7,419 nucleotides of DNA from Candidatus Gastranaerophilales bacterium. Its GTDB lineage: Bacteria; Cyanobacteriota; Vampirovibrionia; Gastranaerophilales; Gastranaerophilaceae. Both the position numbers and the translations under genes were made by a program. Each line of letters opens with the position of its first letter. Position 1 is the stretch's first letter. The stretch is from NCBI GenBank assembly GCA_021199975.1, contig JAJQHF010000115.1:1-7419 (forward strand), written 5' to 3'. The notes under the pieces are model-generated. The model searched no databases. It was not told the DNA's origin and was given only the letters and a program-made list of their open reading frames with translations. Below are positions 1 to 5,351 of this stretch, piece after piece.

Positions 1-2008
1 CAATTTTTTCCTTATTTTTATTTATCTTTTCTATATTTGTTATTCTTTCATATACATCGGAACCATTGTATATACACAATATTTCATCAATAAAAATTGG
101 AATATTATCTTTTGTGTATTTAATAATTAAATCCCAATCAACAAGTCTTGTTAGGTTTTCATCAAAACCGCCATATTTATAAAACAGTGACTTATTATGA
201 ACAAAAATTCCAATATCAATATAATTTTCTTTAAGAAGTGCATTATAATCAAACTCATGTCCAACAATTATATTATTGTATATTTGTATTGTTTTTCCGT
301 AAAATATCTGAGCATATCTGTATTTTAGTATATTAACTGCAAAAGTTTCCAAAAAATTTTTTGTTGCGGCATTATCCGAATCCAAATAGCATATCCAGTC
401 ATTTGAACAATTTTTCAGACCCGTATTTCTAGCGCTGCTGACACCTTGATGATTTTGTTTTATATATTTCATTTTTCCGGTTGTTAACTCATTTTTATAA
501 TTAGATTTTATAAAATCTTCTGTTCCGTCAGTAGAACCATCATCTACAATTATCAGCTCATAATTATTATATGTTTGATTTAAAACACTATGAATTGCAT
601 TTGAAATACAAAATAACCTGTTATACACAGGCATTATAATTGAAAATTTTGGCAATTCGGATAATTCATAATTATCCAAATAAAATTTATTTATCTGTTC
701 CTGAAGATTTGATTGCGCATAACTTTTTCCACTGCTATCCATATTATTTTCTAAAAAGTAGACTCTTTTTTCAAGTTCTATGAGTTCCTTTTTATAATTC
801 CTAATTTTTAATTTTATTCCGAAGATTGTTATTACCTTATATATTTTGCCTGTAGTATTGTATGAATTTTCAATATTGAAAATTTTCCTAAACAATGATA
901 TGCCAAGTTTTATTGGAGCTATATACTTTTTATATTTTTCCTTATTAATTTTATTATTAACCATGGATAAAATATTTTTATTATAAATTTCCATAGTTGA
1001 TGTTTCTAAATATTTTTCCCTTGCGTGCTTAGACATTTCTTCTAAATTATATTTTTTATCAATAATATCTGACAGAATTTTGCTGATGGGTTCAAACTCA
1101 CCTGTTTCCACAATCCAACCTGATTTTTCATCAACAGCATATTTTGCCCCTGTATCTTTTGTTATAATTACGGGTATTCCCATCATTAAAGCTTCTAACA
1201 CAACCCTTGAACAGGTTTCCTCCATCGATGGAACAACTACTATATCTGTATTTTTATATAATTGTATTTTATTATTTTCATTTGTAATTTCACCTATATA
1301 ACTTATATTATCAATATTTTCGATATTTTTTAAAATCGGCTGATAATATTTAATATTAGGATTGTCTTTTGGAAGCAACCCTGCTATAGTCAATGTGATT
1401 TTGGATTGATATCTTTCAGGAAGTGTTTTTACAGCTTTAACAATAATATCCGGTCTTTTCCTGTATTCTATTGAGCCCATAAAAAGAACTCTTAATTTTT
1501 GTTCGGATGTTTTTATAAAGGTTTCATCGTAAAAATCTTCAGTACTGTTATGAACAACATTTACTTTGGAATTGTTATAAACCTTTTTGTAATATTCAGC
1601 AGTATACTCACTAACTGTATATATATCTTTAGATTTTTTTATTACTTTTTCACAAATGGAAGTACAATTTCTTCTACAAAACTTACCTTCACGAATATAC
1701 CAAACAGCAGGTATAAATTTTCTAATATAATTATATGGGGTAAATGACCGTATAGTATTGCATATTGCCAAATCAAATTTTAAAATTTCTCTTATTGTTA
1801 AATTGGACTGAAAGTCAGCTGATGATTTAATTGAAACTTTTATTCCTAATTTTTCAAACTCTGATTTAAATACTCCGTCCTGTAATGAAAAAACTTCAAC
1901 ATTTATATTATTTGAAATTAATATTTTTGCAATATCCAGTAAAGAATGAGGTGCGCCTGTATAAGAGAGTTCATGACTTACTAACAGAACCGATTTAATT
2001 TTTTTCAT
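1..2008 (-). CDS. Two-domain glycosyltransferase (GT4-like + GT2-like), C-terminus cut by the window edge
   Basis: The frame is open from ATG 2008-2006 to the left edge (669 codons, no stop), so the gene is partial. Residues about 1-350 resemble a GT-B fold family 4 transferase: an N-terminal SHELSYTGAPHSL nucleotide-sugar-fold start, an F-M-G-S strand near 176-179, and an EX7E pair (E264, E272) before LEALMMGIPVI. Residues about 455-660 resemble a GT-A family 2 transferase: PVYNR (460-464), DDGSTDGT (489-496), NTGLKN, the metal-binding DSD in YLDSDN (541-546), and a DWD near 624. The two are joined by a basic linker with the motif KVITIFGIKIKIR (391-403) and a short coiled-coil-like stretch (405-422). 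No signal peptide or membrane segment is seen, so it is probably cytoplasmic and builds a surface glycan from nucleotide sugars; sugar and linkage cannot be read. The start is supported by an in-frame TAA at 2029-2027 just upstream and a GAGG site 11 bases before the ATG. It is divergent from the gene at 2445. Confidence 0.9.
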   Translation of the reverse strand, partial: MKKIKSVLLVSHELSYTGAPHSLLDIAKILISNNINVEVFSLQDGVFKSEFEKLGIKVSIKSSADFQSNLTIREILKFDLAICNTIRSFTPYNYIRKFIPAVWYIREGKFCRRNCTSICEKVIKKSKDIYTVSEYTAEYYKKVYNNSKVNVVHNSTEDFYDETFIKTSEQKLRVLFMGSIEYRKRPDIIVKAVKTLPERYQSKITLTIAGLLPKDNPNIKYYQPILKNIENIDNISYIGEITNENNKIQLYKNTDIVVVPSMEETCSRVVLEALMMGIPVIITKDTGAKYAVDEKSGWIVETGEFEPISKILSDIIDKKYNLEEMSKHAREKYLETSTMEIYNKNILSMVNNKINKEKYKKYIAPIKLGISLFRKIFNIENSYNTTGKIYKVITIFGIKLKIRNYKKELIELEKRVYFLENNMDSSGKSYAQSNLQEQINKFYLDNYELSELPKFSIIMPVYNRLFCISNAIHSVLNQTYNNYELIIVDDGSTDGTEDFIKSNYKNELTTGKMKYIKQNHQGVSSARNTGLKNCSNDWICYLDSDNAATKNFLETFAVNILKYRYAQIFYGKTIQIYNNIIVGHEFDYNALLKENYIDIGIFVHNKSLFYKYGGFDENLTRLVDWDLIIKYTKDNIPIFIDEILCIYNGSDVYERITNIEKINKNKEKI

Positions 2009-2039
2009 CTGAATTAATACCTCAATTTATTTAAAAAAA

Positions 2040-2252
2040 TTACATGCTTAATCCTATCATAAACATATTAGCTGTACTAGAGTCTGCGGAAAAATCCCAA
2101 AATTGACAAATTTTGGAGATTGCTTGGTTGTGCGCATTAGCTTCGCAGACAGGGTCACACATATCACCTTCGGTTCTGTGGTTCCCTTTGTCAAACGGGT
2201 CTGAACGGAAAAACTCAACGTTTTCCAGTTCCACCCTCTGCGCACAATCCGC
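2040..2252 (-). other. Doubtful short reading frame inside the structured leader
   Basis: A frame open from the TGA upstream of 2252 to the TAA at 2042-2040 gives about 70 codons, with GTG 2234-2232 as a possible start. It ends only 31 bases before the glycosyltransferase ATG, so a leader cistron is conceivable. The peptide has four cysteines (two in MCDPVC) and ends in MFMIGLSM. I do not recognise it. Against it: there is no properly spaced ribosome site for the GTG, the second frame over the same bases is almost equally open, and the local base composition (about half G+C) and dense hairpins suggest a non-coding or repeat element. It could also be a remnant of a transferred gene. Confidence 0.2.
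2093..2121 (-). terminator. Terminator-like hairpin in the leader of the leftward glycosyltransferase gene
   Basis: Read leftward, the stem is AATC + CCAAAATT, loop TGTC, then AATTTTGG + GATT, with one bulged T on the 5' side, followed directly by a five-base T run ending at 2091. This is the layout of an intrinsic terminator. It sits about 85 bases before the glycosyltransferase start, where a terminator would act as an attenuator or insulate the gene from upstream transcription. The stem is mostly A-T, so termination may be weak. Confidence 0.35.
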
Positions 2253-2331
2253 TTTTCAATGACAACCTAAGGTGTGTGAGGGTTAGGTCGTGTGCGGGAT
2301 AGCACATAACCTGACTCGAAACCGTTCCCCG

Positions 2332-2367
2332 GAGTTTGCGGAGAAATTATAATTTCTCCGCAAACTC
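2332..2367. repeat. Perfect 36-bp palindrome
   Basis: Every base from 2332 pairs with its partner up to 2367 (centre between 2349 and 2350). The left arm starts GAGTTTGCGGAGAAATTA and the right arm is its exact complement, so there is no spacer. No T tract follows on either side, so it is not a standard terminator. It lies between two divergent genes, 36 bases before the first TATAAT box of the rightward gene. It could be an operator for a dimeric regulator, a cruciform-forming site, or the end of a repeat element. Confidence 0.85.
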
Positions 2368-2398
2368 ACTATAAATTTGTCTTATTCAATTGTCCGTG

Positions 2399-2421
2399 AT
2401 ACTATAATCGCATAGTATAAT
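2399..2421 (+). promoter_or_regulatory. Tandem TATAAT boxes and 7-bp inverted repeat upstream of the rhamnan-synthesis F-like gene
   Basis: Two perfect TATAAT hexamers lie at 2403-2408 and 2416-2421, 24-37 bases before the chosen start at 2445. No convincing -35 sits 16-18 bases upstream of either; TTGTCT (2377-2382) and TTGTCC (2390-2395) are both 20 bases away from one of them. The boxes are embedded in an inverted repeat, ATACTAT 2399-2405 and ATAGTAT 2412-2418 with a 6-base loop, which could be an operator. A T8 run follows. Confidence 0.55.
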
Positions 2422-2444
2422 TTTTTTTATTAAGGATGTTATTT

Positions 2445-4394
2445 ATGCAGAAAAGATATTGCATTTGTACTTTTTGGGAGAAAAACGGAATAGTTAGAGA
2501 TTATTTTTCATATTATATAAAATCATTGGCTGATATTTGCGAAAAAGTTGTTGTTGTCGTTAACGGCGGCATAACGGACGAGGGACGAAAAAACTTATTA
2601 AGTATTAAAAATACTGAAATTCTGCAACGTGAAAATTTTGGTATTGATTTTGGAGCATATAAAGCGGGTATTGAAAATATAGGTTATGAAAAACTTAATG
2701 ATTATGATGAATTGCTTCTTACAAATTGTTCATGTTATGGACCTATATATCCTTTAGAAGATATGTTTAAAAAAATGGAAGCTAAAGATTGTGATTTTTG
2801 GGGAATAACAAAATATACAAAATACCGTCTTCACATTCAATCCTATTTTATCTGCATAAATAAAAAAATGTTTTCATCCTCCGAGTTTAAATCATATTGG
2901 GATGATTTAACGCTATATGATAATTACTTAGATGGAATATCGGAACATGAAACAAAATTTACAGAACATTTTGAAAACTTTGGTTTTAAATCAGATTGTT
3001 TTATTGATGTTGATTATATAAAGCACATGGGTAAAAACTGTTGTGATCCTATGTTTTATTCGGAAATGCTTATTGAAAAATTTAAACTTCCTTTAGTAAA
3101 ACGAAAATCAATTGTTCAAGAAAATTATTATTCTTGCGTTCGTTTTCGATTTAATTCTTCATTATCAAATTCTTTAATAAAATATTTAAATAAAAACACA
3201 AATTATGATGTTAATATGATTTATCAAGATATTCTTGCAATTCATCCGATGTCTGTTATTCAGGATTTTTTTCAAATGTATTATGTTCTGCCATCAGAGC
3301 ATAAAACAACAATAAATACCATTAAAAATCAAAAAATTGCACTTATTTTATATATATATTATGAAGATTTAATTGATTATTGTTTGAAATATGCAAAGTC
3401 TATGCCCGAAGGAACAGACATTTATATTGTTTCTTCAAAACAAAATGTTATAGATTTAAGCAAAGAGAAAACAAAATCAATAAATGAATATCATTTTATA
3501 TTTCGTTTAAAAGAAAACAGGGGTAGAGATGTTTCCGCATATTTAGTTACTTGCAGAGATGTTTTTGAAAATTATGATTTGATATGCTGTATGCATGATA
3601 AAAAAACGCCCACAAGCGTAGAAGGATTAATTTATGGAATAAACTTTCAACATCACTGCTTTGAAAATAATTTAGCAACAAAAGAATATGTAAGTAATAT
3701 TATATCAATGTTCAATGATAATAAATATCTAGGTTTAATATGCCCTCCGCCAACATATATCGTATTTCATGATAAACTTCGTAGAAATTTGGAGCATTTG
3801 AAAAATCTATATGAAATACTTAATCTGAAAATACCTTTTGATAAAAATCCCAATGCACCTTTTGGTTCAATGTTTTGGGTAAGAAAGGAAGCAATAGCGC
3901 CATTATTTAGAAAATCTTGGACTTATGAAGATTTCCCCGACGAACCCTTACCTCCAAACAGAACAATATCTCATGCAATAGAAAGAATTTATCCTATGAT
4001 AGCTCAGGAAGCCGGTTTCTTTTCAGCAGTAGTTATGCCCGATTTCTATGCCAGCAATTTAATAACAAACTCTTTATACTACAATAAACAGGATAAATAT
4101 CAGATTATAAAAGAAAACATACAATTATTTAACAACTTAAAAGGTTTGAAAAAAATATTTTCTATAAAAAATGCTTACATTAATAATCAAAAATATAAAC
4201 AAATATGTATATTAGGTATAAAAATCTTAAAACCTGTTTCTTATAACAACAGTTTCTTAGAAAATATAATATCAGTAAAAAATGATACAAACAAAAAACA
4301 TAAAGTTATAACTGTTTTAGGTTTTAAACTTAAATGTAAAAACCACATAAAGAAACTATCTAAAAAAGAAACAGCTGTTTCTTCTTGTAATTAA
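2445..4394 (+). CDS. Rhamnan-synthesis F (RgpF)-like glycan biosynthesis protein
   Basis: Length is 649 residues from the chosen start. An ATG at 2436 would add three residues, but it is part of the Shine-Dalgarno AAGGA (2432-2436), which is 8 bases from ATG 2445. The protein resembles the RgpF family, whose founding members act in rhamnose-glucose cell-wall polysaccharide assembly in streptococci; the exact reaction here is inferred. Two related halves are visible: ENFGIDFGAYKAGI (63-76) then DELLLTNCSCYGP (88-100), and ENRGRDVSAYL (357-367) then DLICCMHDKKTP (378-389), with FGSMFWVRKE at about 473-482. The tail (about 580-649) is basic and holds two short similar motifs, CILGIKILK (588-596) and KVITVLGFKLKCK (620-632), like one in the divergent glycosyltransferase. 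No signal peptide is seen. It probably belongs to a surface-polysaccharide locus with that neighbour. It is monocistronic within the window. Confidence 0.85.
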   Translation: MQKRYCICTFWEKNGIVRDYFSYYIKSLADICEKVVVVVNGGITDEGRKNLLSIKNTEILQRENFGIDFGAYKAGIENIGYEKLNDYDELLLTNCSCYGPIYPLEDMFKKMEAKDCDFWGITKYTKYRLHIQSYFICINKKMFSSSEFKSYWDDLTLYDNYLDGISEHETKFTEHFENFGFKSDCFIDVDYIKHMGKNCCDPMFYSEMLIEKFKLPLVKRKSIVQENYYSCVRFRFNSSLSNSLIKYLNKNTNYDVNMIYQDILAIHPMSVIQDFFQMYYVLPSEHKTTINTIKNQKIALILYIYYEDLIDYCLKYAKSMPEGTDIYIVSSKQNVIDLSKEKTKSINEYHFIFRLKENRGRDVSAYLVTCRDVFENYDLICCMHDKKTPTSVEGLIYGINFQHHCFENNLATKEYVSNIISMFNDNKYLGLICPPPTYIVFHDKLRRNLEHLKNLYEILNLKIPFDKNPNAPFGSMFWVRKEAIAPLFRKSWTYEDFPDEPLPPNRTISHAIERIYPMIAQEAGFFSAVVMPDFYASNLITNSLYYNKQDKYQIIKENIQLFNNLKGLKKIFSIKNAYINNQKYKQICILGIKILKPVSYNNSFLENIISVKNDTNKKHKVITVLGFKLKCKNHIKKLSKKETAVSSCN

Positions 4395-4420
4395 TATAAT
4401 CCCTCTCTACATATTTAATC

Positions 4421-4436
4421 AGTGCCGCATTTTGCC
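4421..4436 (+). repeat. Intergenic repeat, copy A
   Basis: AGTGCCGCATTTTGCC here matches GGTGCCGCATTCTGCC at 7273-7288 with two differences. Both lie in the same orientation and both are preceded by a TTTAATC or TCTAATC-like stretch. This copy is 27 bases after the stop of the rhamnan-synthesis F-like gene. No ORF explains it. Confidence 0.6.
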
Positions 4437-4494
4437 CGCCTTTGGCTGTTCATTATCTTTCCGCCTTATCATCCTTCTTCATTTTAAAATATTC

Positions 4495-4558
4495 ACACAC
4501 AAAAAAAAAGGAACTTTTTAATTGTTCCTCTGAAATCTTTTTCAATTTCCTCGTGTGT
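4495..4558. terminator. Nested hairpin with A9 run; terminator-like, best oriented leftward
   Basis: The inner stem is AGGAAC 4509-4514 with GTTCCT 4524-4529 (9-base loop). The outer stem is ACACAC 4495-4500 with GTGTGT 4553-4558. Read leftward, the inner stem is followed at once by nine T residues (A9 at 4501-4509), the form of an intrinsic terminator. Read rightward there is no immediate T run, only CTTTTTC about 10 bases on. It may end rightward transcription weakly after the RgpF-like gene, or stop antisense transcription coming from the right. Confidence 0.4.
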
Positions 4559-4661
4559 TAGTAAAGGTAGTAAGTAAGGTAAGTATGAATATAAAATTTT
4601 TATCGGTTTCGTTTTTTATTTTTGATTTATCAGCTACATATATATAAAGTATATAACTTTT

Positions 4662-4690
4662 AAATAATTGCCTTTTTTATACAATTATTT
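4662..4690. repeat. AT-rich inverted repeat, 9-bp perfect arms
   Basis: AAATAATTG (4662-4670) and CAATTATTT (4682-4690) are exact complements around an 11-base T-rich loop, and two further T residues follow. It may be a weak terminator or an operator about 80 bases before the next promoter. The stem has only one G-C pair, so function is uncertain. Confidence 0.4.
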
Positions 4691-4769
4691 TTGCTAAATT
4701 ACCCAAAAACGAATAAACACAAGGTTTTTTAGGATTAATATTTCTTAATATATAAGCCATTAAATGTTG

Positions 4770-4778
4770 TGGTATAAT
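4770..4778 (+). promoter_or_regulatory. Extended -10 promoter of the NifX-like gene
   Basis: TGGTATAAT is a perfect extended -10 (TGn then TATAAT 4773-4778), 27 bases before the chosen ATG at 4806. No good -35 is visible at the usual distance, as is common for extended -10 promoters. Because a transcript from here would start near 4785, it argues against the upstream in-frame ATG at 4764. Confidence 0.6.
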
Positions 4779-4805
4779 AAGTTTGAAAATAGAGAGGATA
4801 TTTAT

Positions 4806-5168
4806 ATGAAAATTGCGGTTACATACGATAATGGTGAAGTTTTTCAACATTTTGGACATACGGAAGAATTTAAAGTGTATGAGGTTGAAAATAATAAAAT
4901 TATTAATATTGAAATTGTATCTTCAAATGAATTAGGACACAGCGCTTTAGCTTATTTACTTGAAGAAAATAAAATAAATGTTTTAATTTGCGGCGGGATA
5001 GGCGGATGTGCAATAGGCGCATTAAAAGAATACGGAATTGAGCTTTATGCAGGTATTACAGGCAGTGCGGACAATGCGGTAAATAATTATATCAACGGCA
5101 AATTAGTTCAAGTAAGTGAAGCAAATTGCAGTCATCATCACGAAGAAAATCATTCCTGCTGTCATTAA
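4806..5168 (+). CDS. NifX/NifB-type (dinitrogenase iron-molybdenum cofactor family) single-domain protein with Cys/His tail
   Basis: Length is 120 residues. The start at 4806 is set by GAGAGGA (4792-4798), 7 bases upstream, and by the extended -10 box lying downstream of the alternative ATG at 4764. The family (Nitro_FeMo-Co fold, related to NifX, NifY and the NifB C-terminus) binds or carries iron-sulfur or FeMo-cofactor-type clusters; small stand-alone members are common in anaerobes without nitrogenase. Visible hallmarks: MKIAVTYDNG at the N-terminus, VFQHFGHTEEF (12-22) and ICGGIGGCAIGAL (61-73), followed by GIELYAGITG. The last 13 residues (108-120) contain C108, H110-H112, H116, C118, C119 and H120, a probable metal-binding tail. 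No nif genes are in the window, so a role in nitrogen fixation is not indicated; cluster carriage or metal handling is inferred. It is flanked by its own promoter and converges on the operon to its right. Confidence 0.85.
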   Translation: MKIAVTYDNGEVFQHFGHTEEFKVYEVENNKIINIEIVSSNELGHSALAYLLEENKINVLICGGIGGCAIGALKEYGIELYAGITGSADNAVNNYINGKLVQVSEANCSHHHEENHSCCH

Positions 5169-5190
5169 GCAATGTTTGATGGCAGTGTTT
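5159..5190 (+). terminator. Possible weak terminator overlapping the NifX-like stop codon
   Basis: CTGTCAT (5159-5165) can pair with ATGGCAG (5179-5185) through seven pairs including one G-T, with a 13-base loop, followed by TGTTT. The T tract is poor, so the call is tentative. No better terminator is seen before the convergent gene. Confidence 0.25.
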
Positions 5191-5220
5191 ATCTAATTCG
5201 GTGTGCTGCTGCCGCTAGCG
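5188..5220 (+). repeat. Intergenic repeat, copy B
   Basis: TTTATCTAATTCGGTG (5188-5203) matches TTTATCTAATCCGGTG at 7261-7276 with one difference. It is followed by TGCTGCTGCCGC, where copies A and C have a related CCGCATTYTGCC. It lies 20 bases after the stop of the NifX-like gene, in the same orientation as the other copies. The surrounding convergent gap (5169-5340) is about 46% G+C by hand count, well above the genes beside it. Confidence 0.6.
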
Positions 5221-5351
5221 TTCTTGGATTTTACTGTCCTTCGGGCAAGCCGCATCTGCGTTTTGTTGCTGTATGCTTATACCCACATTTTCTTGGGGTT
5301 CTCCCTTGAGTAAATCCCGCTTCTTTTCGCCGTTAGAAAGCTCAAATTTAT

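Larger units (their letters stand above)
2041..2370. other. GC-elevated, hairpin-rich intergenic island (candidate structured RNA or repeat element)
   Basis: By hand count, 2101-2340 is about 49% G+C, against roughly a quarter to a third in the flanking genes. Hairpins found by eye include 2093-2121 (12 pairs with one bulged A), an enclosing helix GTCTGCG 2082-2088 with CGCAGAC 2144-2150, 2203-2231 (10 pairs, again with one bulged A before the last four pairs), ACCTAA 2265-2270 with TTAGGT 2283-2288, TGTGC 2291-2295 with GCACA 2302-2306, and a perfect 36-bp palindrome at 2332-2367. I could not match it to tRNA, rRNA, RNase P, tmRNA, SRP RNA or a riboswitch class I know. It could be a leader RNA of the leftward glycosyltransferase gene, an independent small RNA, or a mobile or repeat sequence; the strand is undecided. 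Confidence 0.5.
4395..4805. other. 411-base intergenic stretch between the RgpF-like and NifX-like genes
   Basis: Besides the repeat copy at 4421-4436, this stretch holds a pyrimidine-rich part (4435-4490), a nested hairpin (4495-4558), a GTAAG-type low-complexity run at 4560-4585 (AAGGTA twice within it), an AT-rich inverted repeat (4662-4690) and the promoter of the next gene. I see no credible gene: the only long frame, leftward at 4677-4859, overlaps the promoter and start of the NifX-like gene and has no ribosome site I can support. Confidence 0.6.

Noticed and set aside
1080..1747. Rightward open frames of 73 and 82 residues
   Set aside because: Both lie wholly inside the leftward glycosyltransferase gene, which has clear domain motifs across these positions; they are antisense shadows.
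2304..2325. tRNA T-arm-like sequence (GGTTTCGAGTC read leftward)
   Set aside because: No acceptor stem, anticodon arm or D arm fits around it in either direction.
2100..2330. Group II intron or known housekeeping RNA
   Set aside because: No domain V consensus, no RNase P, tmRNA, SRP or 5S signature and no intron-encoded protein are visible.
4560..4585. Possible CRISPR or tandem-repeat array (GTAAG units)
   Set aside because: Units are short, irregular and without spacers; this is simple low-complexity sequence.
4764..4805. 14-residue N-terminal extension of the NifX-like protein
   Set aside because: The upstream ATG lies before the -10 box, so it would not be in the transcript, whereas ATG 4806 has a well-spaced ribosome site and the family's normal N-terminus.
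4677..4859. 60-residue leftward open frame
   Set aside because: It overlaps the extended -10, ribosome site and first codons of the well-supported NifX-like gene, and its sequence looks like an antisense AT-rich frame with no ribosome site I could support.
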